In this document: positions 1-10,566 of the stretch, one piece after another | Layout: each line of letters opens with the position of its first letter | How positions within the stretch are numbered: the stretch's first letter is position 1 | Assembly: GCA_009746045.1 (NCBI GenBank) | Contig: RPFO01000076.1 | Coordinates: 2,146,479-2,210,478, forward strand | DNA length: 64,000 nucleotides | Direction: 5' to 3' | From: Mesostigma viride | Taxonomy: Eukaryota; Streptophyta; Mesostigmatophyceae; Mesostigmatales; Mesostigmataceae | Notes under the pieces: generated by a model | What the model was told of the DNA's origin: nothing | The model's input: only the letters and a program-made list of their open reading frames with translations | Database searches by the model: none | Program-made: the position numbers and the translations under genes

Positions 1-618
1 CAACGAGCAAAGAGGCTTTGAGGATGGATGAATAATGCGAACCTATTATACCATGTTAGATTAGATCACAACAAACGTTCCAGCAATGGCAACCCATACG
101 TCCTAATATCAACGTGCATGTCGAGCATGCTCCACCGTTCGCCTGAAATGGACCAATCAGGTACAGCATCACAAGGTTAAGATTCTTTCGTCCCTCTAAC
201 TACACACGTAACAGAAGAGCACACAAACCAGCCTGGCAGAATCCAGACGTGGAATCACCGAATCTTGATAAGCACTGGAGTCCTAAAGGATCATTTAAGA
301 CTTGGCAGAACCGACCAACTAATAACCCCACGTGGATCAGGCCACGACCAATGAGGGTCTAAACAAGTCAGTTGACAAAGGGTCTCCAAATATCTCTGCA
401 CGTGGGAAACCTCATAACTAGCTCAATACTTGTCCAAAAGGCCTCAAATAAAATCCCAAACTATTACAAAACTCAGGATGTAACAACAAGTCAGATTTGG
501 TTGTTACATATTGACATGTCAAGCAAATGTGGGTCAGCAAGTATTGACTGTCCTCCCTAATGGTGGCGGTTGCTAGGGAACATCCAGTAATTTTATCCTG
601 AGGGGGGGCACTCAGGGT
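1..618. other. No gene recognised
   Basis: This is unique-looking sequence of mixed composition. The only open frames are short and have no recognisable motif. I see no repeat, terminal inverted repeat or RNA gene here. Confidence 0.5.
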
Positions 619-676
619 TCAAGGGAACTCCCACAGCAACCTTGGGTTGGTACCACAATGCATGGCACTACCCAAC

Positions 677-1043
677 GCCAGCGGCGGCGACGGCCCGGCT
701 AAGGCGGAGGCAGCCCAGAGGAGGCGGCGGGGGCAGCAGCCCGGAGCCGGCGGCGGCAGCGGCGGCCCGAAGGAGGAGGAGGCGGCGGCGGCCCGGAGGA
801 GGCGGTGGCGGCTTGGAGGCGGCAGCGGCCCGGAGGAGGCGGCGGCGGCCCGGAGGCGGCAGCGGCCCGGAGGAGGCGGCGGCGGCGGCGGCGGCCCGGA
901 GGCGGCGGCGGCAGCGGCGGCCCGGAGGAGGCGGTGGCGGCCAGGAGGCGGCAGCGGCCCGTAGGAGGCGGCGGCGGCGGCCCGGAGGCGGCAGCGGCCC
1001 GTAGGAGGCGGCGGCGGCCCGGAGGAGGAGGCGGCGGCGGCCA
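677..1043. repeat. GGC/GGA-rich low-complexity block
   Basis: About 370 bp is built almost entirely from GGC, GGA and GCA triplets, interspersed with CCCGGAGGAGGC-type units. All six frames are open and give Ala/Arg/Gly/Pro-rich strings, as expected from triplet-repeat DNA and not from a protein gene. The edges are sharp, with ordinary sequence on both sides. Confidence 0.85.
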
Positions 1044-2118
1044 TTGAAACCACCACTCAGTTGGACAGCCTACACGAGCTTTCACCAACAAAGCCTGACA
1101 TGTCAAACTACCAGTGAAGATTCGCTTTTTGCACCCGAGTGGGTTGAGAGCCCACTACTCGTCTAGCCACTAAATCGGCACATGCCAAACCAGCCACTTC
1201 AGGCTGGCTTCAACCATGCTTGAACCACCGTCAACATGAGTGGCTCAACACATGTAGTGAACGTTGGAACTGATGGGAAGCACAGATGTCCACCGGGGGA
1301 AGTGATGGTGGCACCACGGCTCCATCGCAAGCAAGGGCCACTAGGCCTACTGTCCACACCATGATGGCTGATTGAGCTTCAAACGTTGCCAAGCATTATG
1401 ATGATGGCACCACTGATATGCCACATCCTTGATGATAAGTGTAGCAATAGTAGCCGGGCCGCAGCAGCAAGAAGATATGTCGCATGCAGCGCCACGTAGG
1501 TCCGTCCACCATGCGCCGCACCTGCAAGTGTGTAAACAAGGGCATGGTTGCATGTCTGGGGGTGGCCTTGTACATTTGGGAGGAGTTGGCGCCACATGTA
1601 TAAGTAACGCAAAGAAACCAAGCACTCAAGTCCATCGTTGAAAGAAAATACACACATGAGATTCAAGGCCACATCTCACGATCATGGAGGCAGCCAACAA
1701 GCACTACAATGGACACCACAACTCCAACATTCCATTATAGTGCTTAAAGCCAAACACCGCAAAATGTTCGGGAGCAAGACAATGGCCCGGCACATATGTT
1801 TGAGATACTCATATTACACTACGGCAAGAAGATGTTCAATGTTGATACGAAGTTTTATGGCCGAGGAAACGCACCAACTTACAACAAACACAGATGAAAT
1901 GTAGCCAGGATACACATGTTGTCCCACTTAGGATTGTTAACGTGAAGATGGATGTGCCGGAAAGGATGTAGGCAGCCTGTGGTGCATAGAAGTTGCACCT
2001 TCCCTATTGCACTAAGCAAGCGCTGCCATGCTAGCAACATTGCCAGCAAATACCTCCAAATGATCCATGAGGGCATTGACCTCGTGAAGGTGCATCGAGG
2101 TTGCAGTTTCATATTCGC
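1044..2118. other. No gene recognised
   Basis: Short overlapping frames occur on both strands without domain motifs. I see no convincing exon, repeat or RNA. The right end abuts the possible C-terminal exon of the transposase remnant. Confidence 0.4.
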
Positions 2119-3168
2119 TCATGGGAGTTGGGGTTGCGAACAAGCACTGCCAACACTTGGAGCAGACGCGGCATTGCTAGGGCAGTTGCCGTGACCAAGA
2201 GAAGCAACGAACCCGCATCGGGCCCGGGCCTGCTTCGAAGTACCCGTAGCCTCACCGACAACGCTTCCACCAAGAGTTGCAGAGACCTTGCGTTTTGACG
2301 TGGGTGGCTCGTTGGGATGGTGTGCTCTTTGTTTACGTGGTTGTTTTCCCCGACCACGGGGTGGAGGACCTAAAGGGTTTTCTACCAAGCGAGCAGCACT
2401 TCCATCCCCTCCCGGCAATGTCGCATTGTGACTGACCTGACTTTATGGCAGTGTCTTCTGCTGTCAGTATGACTTACAATGCCTGAGAAAATCCGAGCCA
2501 CAACGACCCTCATGCGCCAAAGAAGCCCATGCCTTCATGTGAGCGAGAATGTCAGTATACGTAGGCTCCGTGCCTTGAGCGACATCCACGTTGACATCAT
2601 CATCACGGCTGTTCTCAGGGTGTACAGTTACCATCTGTTGGAATTGTAGCTGGCTCTCAATAGTGTCCGGCTAGGGTTGCTTCCACCTATCGCACACCAA
2701 TTGAATCGGCACCTGCTTGCACTGATGAAGATGCACCTCAACGGCTAAACAATGGCGGCATGGGAGGCCTACAAAGGCTGGAAATTGGCATGTGCACTCC
2801 AAAACATGGCCGTCCTCCCCGGTCGTAACCAAACGTTCCTTTTGTGCCTGACCACAGGAATCCAAGCACAGATCAAGCTTCTCCTTCACATTTGAACATT
2901 CTCCAACAAAGGAAACCTTGAACACGTTAGCAGTCTCTGACGGCTCAACCCGATAGTGCTGTGATGCGGCAAGCTCTACCGAGAACCGGGTGCAACGGCG
3001 TGGTGGCCAGGAAGTCGTTTTTACGCCACGTCCAAAATCATCGTTCATAAACACTTTACGCGGCCGCCTTGGCATGGTATGGCCCACAGGCCGCCATCTT
3101 GACCCACAAACGGTTTCGCAAGTATGAGCCAGTAGGCTGCGCTTTCCGTTCGTTTCGTCCCTGATCAC
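2119..3168 (-). pseudogene. Mutator-like (MULE/FAR1-type) transposase C-terminal remnant with SWIM zinc finger
   Basis: The open frame 3168-2671 contains a SWIM-type zinc finger near its end: a CTC pair, a Phe-rich spacer, then GLPCRHCLAV and a downstream RW pair. That is the pattern at the C-terminus of MULE and FAR1/FHY3 transposase-derived proteins. The frame stops at a TAG after the residues WKQP, yet remains open for about 65 codons beyond it, down to a GTAAGT splice-donor match at about 2477. A possible 46-bp intron (2432-2477) leads to a basic, Lys/Arg/Pro-rich tail (about 2418-2119), though in which frame is uncertain. The catalytic DDE core is absent upstream, so this is a broken 3' portion. 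In the family, SWIM domains bind zinc and help DNA or protein contact. The family call is fairly secure; the exon structure is inferred. Confidence 0.65.
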
Positions 3169-3196
3169 GATGTTTCCGGCTTATGCCGCCGCGTCT

Positions 3197-3260
3197 GCAA
3201 GCGTTACCCGTATTTATCGGCCCACACCGTTCCTTTCGCAAGCGTTACCCGTATTTATCG
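3197..3260. repeat. 23-bp direct repeat, two copies
   Basis: The sequence from GCAAGCGTTACCCG onward (23 bp) occurs at 3197-3219 and again, identical, at 3238-3260. The copies start 41 bp apart. They lie just upstream of the MULE remnant on its coding strand. Confidence 0.8.
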
Positions 3261-3718
3261 ACGCGTACCGTAGCCTCTCGTCATTGTCATCTGTCATCGG
3301 GTGTTGCCAACACCGGGTGTGATTTCCAAAAACCCTTCCTGGAGCCACTGACATCTTGATACCCTAGGCTTAGCAGGGATTAACTACTGGTTATATTTGG
3401 AATAAACGTACACCTATTTACCTGGAAATGACCAGAATATTGCACAACTGTGGCGGGCTGGCGGCGTAGCTGCAAGGGAAGGGCCAGCGGTTGCCTCCAA
3501 GCCATGCCGTAATTCCAGCTGTTTGTTGTCGGTCGTTGCTTCGTATGTATCCAGTCGGTACTTGCATCGTATGGATTGAGCAACGATCGTTGCCCAAGGT
3601 TACGTGCTCCGCATAAAGCTCGACAAGCAGCTTGTTCACTGTTCCATATGAACCGGCGTTCATTCCCTATGACGACCATAAGCCGTCGAGTCGTGACAAC
3701 GGATGTCACCCTGAAGGG

Positions 3719-4553
3719 GTTGGCGTATTATCAAGGAGACAACCAGCGCAGGTCAGAAATCGGGAGAATCCGGACCATGGTAGCTCGAGCCTGCCGTTAT
3801 CTTGTCCGCGTGTTCGTGGCTTACGTGTAGAGCGACTAGATGACCTAGACGGCGTATTATGATAGTAATGATCACGGGTGCCAATAGAGGTTGCTGCTGG
3901 CTGGTCCGAGTTGGAGCTAGAAAACCCTCGCGACAAAAATGTTATCGCTGTTTCGGTAAACGGCGACAAAGCGGAATTACGGAAGTTTGCTGGACAGTGC
4001 TTTCTTTTCCCGTTGCGTCACTGAAAAGGTAAACGGTCTTGCGATGTCAAAACAGCAGCAAGTAGAAGTCGCTGTGTTTAATTGCAATGTGGTTGTTTTA
4101 TTTAACACATATACTGCCTGAAGCTTTTCAAGGATTGCTGGGATGTTGCCCATATTCTGATTTTCATATGTTTCTAACGCTTTAACTCTTGTCCAAGTGA
4201 TGAAGACTGGCTTGGAAACTTGAGCTTGTCATGTTTACATTGTTATTGTGTTACAATATGTGCCTCTTTTCAGTATATGTTTCATATATAATGCGAGGCT
4301 TCAGTTAGGCTCGAAACACACGCCCTGATCAAGCATGCTGTTTCCGGCCCCACCGTCTAGGTCATCTAGTCGCTCTACACGTAAGCCAGCCATAATTTCA
4401 ATGCACAAGGATACACTTTTCCATCACCATTCATCTTCATCATCCTGAACGACTCGAACACGCGGACAAGATAACGGCAGGCTCAAGCTACCATGGTCCG
4501 GATTCTCCCGATTTCTGGCCTGCGCTGGTTGTCTCCTTGATAATGCGAGGCTT
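3719..4553. mobile_element. Fold-back type element with long imperfect inverted arms
   Basis: The stretch 3725-3852 reappears inverted at about 4350-4550. The right arm carries an extra segment of about 67 bp (roughly 4388-4455) absent from the left arm. The arms enclose about 500 bp with no gene. The outer end reads TTATCAAGGAGACAACCAGC, and this terminal motif recurs in inverted pairs near 29.87 and 30.64 kb. No clear target duplication was found, so the exact ends are uncertain. Confidence 0.6.
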
Positions 4554-5148
4554 CAGCATCATGGTTTAGCACCGTGGTGGCAGCCAAGCCTCTAACGACA
4601 ATCTTGGACCTAACCTTGGCCTACGCAAATATTTGCTTCTTGTTTCACTCTTTGGACTGAGCTAGCTTTACACCTGCTATTTGGCCTGCACCATCGTCCC
4701 TGGCTGCCAGTTACATTTTGTGCCCCCCCCCCTGGCAGGCTGCAGGGTCTAGGATAGCGAGGGTGTAACGTAGACATGTTGTGGGCACCCTCGGTGCATT
4801 TTCAGGACCAGCCATGACCTGGCCATGCCTTCTTTCTTGGCACATTGAACATGACTTGTCAGAGTGCTTTTTGGTCACTCCTGTAACGACCCCCCTGCAT
4901 TCATAAATCGTAAACAATAATAAAATGAGCATATTTCATGGATGTAAAGCATTTCAACTCTTGCTCAAGCATATCATAAAAGTTAATGGTTCCATACCGT
5001 ACCCATGGATGTGTTGACATGTGTGAGTTATTACAAATGGTATCCATCTTTAAAATGTCCTCATTTGAGGACATTTTCTTGCAGTGATTAGACATCAAGG
5101 TTCTAGATATTTTGCCATTGCACTTGCCCTTGCCCACACTCAATCCTG
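4554..5148. other. No gene recognised
   Basis: Ordinary-complexity sequence with a short C homopolymer near 4724. No motif-bearing open frame is seen. Confidence 0.4.
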
Positions 5149-5402
5149 CGCACACGCACACGCACACGCACACGCACACGCACACGCACACGCACACGCA
5201 CACGCACACGCACACGCACACGCACACGCACACGCACACGCACACGCACACGCACACGCACACGCACACGCACACGCACACGCACACGCACACGCACACG
5301 CACACGCACACGCACACGCACACGCACACGCACACGCACACGCACACGCACGCGCACGCGCACACGCACACGCACACGCACACGCACACGCACACGCACA
5401 CG
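5149..5402. repeat. (CACACG)n hexanucleotide microsatellite
   Basis: About 250 bp of nearly perfect CACACG repeats, interrupted once near 5350 by CGCGCACGCG. The His/Thr/Ala/Val/Cys-repeat open frames across it are artefacts of the array. Confidence 0.97.
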
Positions 5403-5574
5403 ACCACGACCAAGGAAGTAACTAATGTCTAACTAAATTAGTTGTTTCACAACTGCAATAGAATAGTTGTCGATCTCACTTCATATGTCTTAATGGATCT
5501 ATGATTCCATGTTGTTGCTCGATATGGCAAGTAACACAACAATCGAACACTTTTGACACACCCACACACCTTGG

Positions 5575-5831
5575 CACAATTCAGGGTGGCCCTATGTGGT
5601 CGCTTGATGTGCCATAATAAGTTAGACTAGTTCACGGCAAACCACGGCTCATCAATCACGTACACAACCATGCAGTGACTTTATTGAAAACTTGAACACA
5701 ATTCAGGTGGCCCTATATGTGGTCGCTTGATGTGCCATAATAAGTTAGACTAGTTCATGGCAAATCACGGCTCATCAATCACACAACCATGCAAAGACTT
5801 TATTGAAAACTTGAACACAATTCAGGTGGCC
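5575..5831. repeat. Tandem duplication of a ~120-bp unit
   Basis: Two head-to-tail copies (5575-5696 and 5697-5815) begin CACAATTCAGG and end TTGAAAACTTGAA. A third copy starts at 5816 and is cut off after about 16 bp. The copies differ by small indels and a few substitutions. Confidence 0.9.
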
Positions 5832-5876
5832 AGCTGTCGCAGCTGCTTCCAAGCATCGGTGGTAGCGTGCTCTTTC

Positions 5877-6150
5877 TTAAACAGTTTTTGATAGTCGTTC
5901 CAGCTGCATTCCCGCAATTTCTCCTCTGGAACAACCTCGAGAAGGAACCCGCCGGTGATACAATTCTACAGTCGGTTGCTTGGGAGCGTTGCCCTCGGCG
6001 TCTTTCATTGTGACGATGACGAGGGCTTTAAAGTGCCTATAGTCAACTAAGCCAGCATCCAGCATCCTCTGGGGGAATGCTGGATGCCCGGACGTGTCTT
6101 CTGCCATCCCCTCACGAAGTCTGTAACTCAGCTGTTCTGCGTCTTCAGTT
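5877..6150 (-). CDS. Unrecognised short open frame, possible exon fragment
   Basis: The frame encodes about 90 residues with normal-looking composition (mixed acidic, basic and hydrophobic residues, no low complexity). It is open upstream of its first methionine. I recognise no family. It begins directly after the tandem duplication that ends at 5831 and could be a captured or decayed exon. There is no independent evidence that it is expressed. Confidence 0.2.
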
Positions 6151-6861
6151 CAGGGTTCTCAGCCGTCAATGGAAGCAGCTAGCAAACTGGAAGCCCACCT
6201 GTGTTAGGCGCTGCATGCTGCGCAGAATAATTTAATAAACCGCTAGCCATGTAACCAAGGCCTTTCCCCGCTTTCCCCTGCTTTTTCCTGCTAAAAAACA
6301 GGGGTGGCCCTTAACCCGACTTTGCCTCCCCGCCCCCCACCCACCCACCCACCCCAAAACGTGCCAAAACGGTCCCAACAAGAATTTTACCATGCGAAGT
6401 CGATGTCGCTGATTCCAAATCCGTGCTCAGAATGACAATCTGCCCAGTCCTGGGAATGCCAGGAGTTTTGCAATTAAGGTGGCCCTTAGCCGGGTGGATT
6501 ACCTTACGTTTATTCCAAATATATCCAATAATCCCTTCTCTTGAAATTTCAGCTTTAAGATCGCAGGGCTGGTTTTGGGCAAGAGATCTTAAAGTAGGTA
6601 CAAATGGCTGGTCAGTGGTTTGCGATACAGATTTATGTACTCATGTATACCACCACCACCACCACCACAACAACAACAACAACAACTCATGTATACCGTA
6701 TCAAGTAACGTGCGTGTTTGCAACTTGCCCGTTGAAACTCTACGGCGGAGCCAATTTTCGGAAGACCCTCACCCTTATGCTTGCAAATTCGGGACAAATT
6801 TCCTTCGGTGGATGGATGGATGGATGGGTGGATGGATTGACGGATTTTCATCCCCTATTCC
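6151..6861. other. No gene; short simple-sequence patches
   Basis: Contains C-rich runs with CCCACCCACC near 6330-6355, a CCA/CAA trinucleotide patch at about 6648-6685 and a GGAT patch near 6810-6840. No coding or RNA signal is recognised. Confidence 0.45.
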
Positions 6862-7530
6862 TAGGGCTGGCACATCCGCCGCATACCGAACACGGACATG
6901 TTCGGGCGGATACCGAACATGTGCGGTGTTCGGGTCGGCAAAAATGTTCGGCCGAACATGTGCTGTTCGGGTTCGGGTCACCTGGAAACTTTCAGAACAT
7001 GTTCGTGTCCGTATTCGGGTCACCCTGGGAACCGGGCGAACATGTTCGCCTCTGACCCGGTACCGAACATTTTCTGGCGGAATCCTTGTAGTACCATCCA
7101 GTGAGACGACTCGGCAACGATTCTCTGATGAAAAGGCCTTAGATTTTAGTCCGCCGACACGCTGGCAAGAGCAAAGCTGTTGTACGGTTGTAGTCTGTAG
7201 AATTGTCTAAGCACGACCGGACTAGTTCAGGTAATGATTATTACGTAATGATTAATAGTACATCATGTATTTAAGGAAAAGTGACAACAAACTATGTATA
7301 GTTTCTCACTTATTATAATTTATTTAATGAATTGTTCGTGTTCGGTAAAATGTTCGGGTAATGTTCGGGTAATGTTCGGGTTCGGGTTTGGGTCACTTGA
7401 CCCTAAACAGTACATGTTCGTGTTCGTGTTCGGGTCACCTGGCAATGTACCGAACATGTTCGTGTTCGGGTTCGGGTACTCTCCCAGGTCAGTGTTCGTG
7501 TTCGTGACCGGGTCGAGAAAAGACCCGGAT
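6862..7530. mobile_element. Candidate hAT-like non-autonomous element with TTCGGG/CGAACATGTTCG repeats
   Basis: The block is dominated by degenerate GTTCGGG and palindromic CGAACATGTTCG units at both ends (6887-7075 and 7325-7520), with an AT-rich centre. The left edge reads CTAGGGCTGGCAC, close to the YAGGGxTG terminal consensus of many hAT elements. The right edge (about 7530) is weaker. I found no convincing 8-bp target duplication, so the family call is tentative. Confidence 0.35.
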
Positions 7531-8335
7531 CACTAGGAGTTAATTTTACGGGGCATAAACGCCCCGGTTGAGGTTACCGGGGCGGTTACTGGCCAGTAAC
7601 CATGTACGTTTAAGGTTACCGGCCAGGTTACCGGCCGGTAACCTTAAACGCGACAGACTAAATACCGGCCGGTAATGGTTACTGGGCGGTAATAGTAGTT
7701 ACCGGAACGTTTACTGGGCGGTAACTTTTACCGGAGCCGTAACCATGCCCGTAACCTATCTGGTTTACGGGCATGGTTACGGCCCAAGTAGAAGTTACCG
7801 GGCGGTAAACTGATATGGTTACGGGACCAGTTCTGAGAACGGGGATGGGTTACCGGCATGGTTACGGGACCAGTTCTGATAACCGGGATGGGTTACTAGC
7901 CTGGTTACGGGACCCGTAACTGGCCCGTACAAGTAACTGACCCGTAACCTGTACAAGTAACTGACCCGTAAACGGGCATGGTTACTGGCATGGTTACGGG
8001 TCCGGTATTTGGCATCAGCATAGGTTACGGGCCAGTCTCGGGCATGGCTACTGTCCTGGTTACAGGCCCGTAACCTGGCCAGTAACCATTACTAGTTACG
8101 GCACCGTAAATGGTCCTGGTTATTGCCATGGTTACTGGTCCGGTATTATGTACTGGGGCAGGTTACGGGCCTCAGTGGTTACTGGCCCGTAACCAGGCCA
8201 GTAACCACTACTAGTTATTGCCCCGTAAACAGGCCTGGTTACTGCCATGGTTATTATGGCCCAGTAACCAAACCCATAACTAGTTACCGTCTTGGTTATG
8301 GATCTCAAATTGCAGGATTTGATTTAGACAGTCTC
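7531..8335. repeat. Degenerate GGTTACCGG/CCGGTAACC repeat block, probable CACTA-type end
   Basis: About 800 bp of short direct and inverted variants of GGTTACYGGCC and its complement. The block starts with CACTAGGAGTTAATTTTACG followed by GGGGC, which resembles in layout the proven CACTA terminus at 27470: CACTA, a T-rich spacer, then CCGGGGCGG and GGTTAC motifs. No matching TAGTG right end was seen nearby. Confidence 0.45.
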
Positions 8336-8656
8336 TAACAATTTATTATGCACATATGATATAAAAATAATTTATTCAGAGAACCATAAGTGTAAGTGTA
8401 AAAGACAAGGTGCGGCCCACCATGATAAAACACATAGCATCATTGGCTCACATCAGAAAAACACAGAGTATTCAAAGGCAGTATCATCATCAATGTCTTC
8501 AAGGTCCTGCCATAATACAAGGTTCCACCTAGCGTAACATTACCAGCTGGTGGTAAGTCTGGACTTGGGGTCCAGCCAAGGCATGGCCTGATGCCATTGT
8601 ATACCGTGCGCAAGTTGTGGATAGTCATTATTGTCTTCCGCTAATGCCATTTATCA
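8336..8656. other. No gene recognised; 3' flank of the minus-strand gene
   Basis: AT-richer sequence between the GTTACC block and the stop codon of the minus-strand gene. It may include that gene's 3' UTR, but no polyadenylation motif could be assigned. Confidence 0.4.
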
Positions 8657-10199
8657 TCACTCGTCCATTGCTTCCTCCTCAATGAGGTCGTCCAGGTCTG
8701 CATCTAACTTGGCTGCGTCAGCGGTGGTCAGAAACTTCCTCACCACGAGGCCAGTCAGTAGCTTTGGCCCTCATGTCAGCCTCAGCTTCCCACACGGAGT
8801 CTACCACAAGGCCGACATGGTCAATCAGGACCTTTCGCTGCTTCATCGTGTCCACGTTCCAGTGCTTGAACTTGCGAAGGAGGAACTGCGCATTGACACC
8901 ACGAGCAAGTCCACTTGCAAGCGTACACACATACATGACAGTGAGCAAGTGTAGAATGTAATGCATACGACAGCATGGATATATAATGCATGATGTTGCA
9001 AAGGGCACAAGGAAGAACAGCAAGGCTTTACCATATCGTTTTTAGTCCACACAATATAACACAGGCCACCACCCATTAAACCTAGTTGAGCAGCAAAGTG
9101 ACCTCGTAAGTACCTACTTAAACGTCATATACCAGGCGTTTACGCCCCTTGCTGCGGATGTCGCCGGCTGGCGCTGCCGCCGCCTCAACGTACTTCTTGT
9201 TGTCCAGCGTCATCTTTCGAATCTGCTTCTTGGCATTGGACCTGGTTGATGTCAGGTGGCATCTCATTGCCGATGCTGCGTGCTTGGCGGCGGCCTCCCT
9301 CCTGCCCACTGCCGCATGTAATATTTGTTCTTGATGGCCACGTCCGCCACGATGGCAACATACTTCTTCCACAGCCCCCCGTCATCCTCCTGGTCCATGG
9401 CCTCAGGGGTGAGAAAGTGGCCATCCATGTCGTCAAACGCAGCCTGGATCTCCTTCTTTTTCCACTGCGAGACCACAACAAAACACACCACCAGAAGTGA
9501 AACGAAACACGTGACAAGTACTGTTGATTGCATTTGCATTTCGTAGATCATAATCACCCCAAACAACTCCAAGCAGAACCATACGGAATGATGCACTTTA
9601 AAGGGTTCCCCTAATACAGCAGAGGGGTTTACCCATTCGAAGACTGAAACGAAGCCAGCGTCGATCGAGCCGCGAGCGTCGCTCGCCGGGCTCCCCTTGG
9701 GTCCTGAGGCACTGGAAAGCCGGGTCGGCTGTGTGGGCGTGGCCTCCTGCGACCGGGGCTGCCGACCCTGGTCCAGTAACTGTTGAAGCATGTCATACAT
9801 CTTGTCGGTCATTTCTTTCTGCTTCGCCATGTCGCTCTTGAGTTGGCGGACGTCCGCGGCTGTCCCGCTAGGGTACAGCCTGCGGAGAGTAGCGCCCCCG
9901 CTGCCTGCCTCAGCTTTCCTAGGCTTCCCCTTGCGGCCCGAGCCCTTGTCCTGCCCACCCTTGGCAGGCGTGGTGTCCAACCCATCGTCTATATACTCGT
10001 CGTCCTCGTCGTCGGAGTCGTTGGAGGTTTCTATGTCTTCCTCCGAGTCCAGGTTCTCCTCCTGCTTCACCCAGTGGTCGTTTTGTTCCTCGTCGGCTCG
10101 CCTCGCCTTCTTTCTCCCTGGGGCCTCGCGTGCCGAGACCCCGCCCTTTGTGGTCGCTGCACCCTTTGGTGCCGCCATGTCAGTCCGGCGCTTTCCCAT
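8657..10199 (-). CDS. Possible intron-containing gene for an acidic/basic, coiled-coil protein
   Basis: I do not recognise the family. Exon 1 (10199 to about 9638) starts at an ATG encoding MGKRRTDM. It carries a Lys/Arg-rich stretch that could be a nuclear localisation signal, an Asp/Glu/Ser-rich region, and a heptad-like segment around ADVRQLKSDMAKQKEMTDKM. A likely intron runs from GGTAAAC (about 9637) to a pyrimidine-rich CTCGCAG acceptor at about 9463. Exon 2 (about 9462-9140) needs one single-base shift near 9300 in a G-rich stretch to stay open. A third exon (about 8908-8657) encodes a hydrophobic/charged region, again with a one-base shift near 8768, and ends in an acidic tail before TGA. 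The splice sites are inferred by eye. The base-level shifts may be sequence errors or decay. Confidence 0.4.
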
Positions 10200-10216
10200 A
10201 TTTTGTTTGCCGCTGC

Positions 10217-10299
10217 TGCGCTGCGTTCTGGGCACTGGTGCTGCGTTCTGGGCACTGGTGCTGCGTTCTGGGCACTGGTGCTGCGTTCTGGGCACTGGT
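10217..10299. repeat. 20-bp tandem repeat, about four copies
   Basis: The unit CTGCGTTCTGGGCACTGGTG is repeated about four times without visible change, immediately upstream of the start codon of the minus-strand gene. It could lie in its leader or promoter. The open frames that run through it on both strands are products of the repeat. Confidence 0.9.
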
Positions 10300-10478
10300 G
10301 AGGCTTTCAAGCGTGCGCTCGTGCAAAATGTAACGCGGCGGTATGGTCTGGCGCGTTCGGAAATTCAAAAATCAAGGCGACGCGTCGGCCCCGATCCACG
10401 TGGCTCACTCGCAGAGGAACTGCTTCGGGCAGTCGTCATGAGTCGAGTACATAGCGGAGTGCTGCTGCATTGGAGACA

Positions 10479-10561
10479 CTATGTACTCCACCCTATGTAC
10501 TCTTGGAGTACATAGGGTGCCACCCTATGTACTCTTGGGGTACATAGGGTGGAGTACATAG
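10479..10561. repeat. GTACATAG hairpin array, copy 1
   Basis: This holds two nested palindromes made of CTATGTACTCCACCC and its complement GGGTGGAGTACATAG around TTG or TTGG loops. A sister copy lies at 12835-12884. In the ancestral arrangement both were close together; the LINE at 10580-12768 now separates them. Confidence 0.85.
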
Positions 10562-10566
10562 TCACT

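Noticed and set aside
619..1106. Several overlapping Ala/Arg/Gly/Pro-rich frames
   Set aside because: All six frames are open through a GGC/GGA triplet block; there is no codon-level evidence for any one of them.
6887..7535. TTCGGG repeats as interstitial telomeric DNA
   Set aside because: Units are degenerate, on both strands and mixed with CGAACATGTTCG palindromes, unlike a telomere tract.
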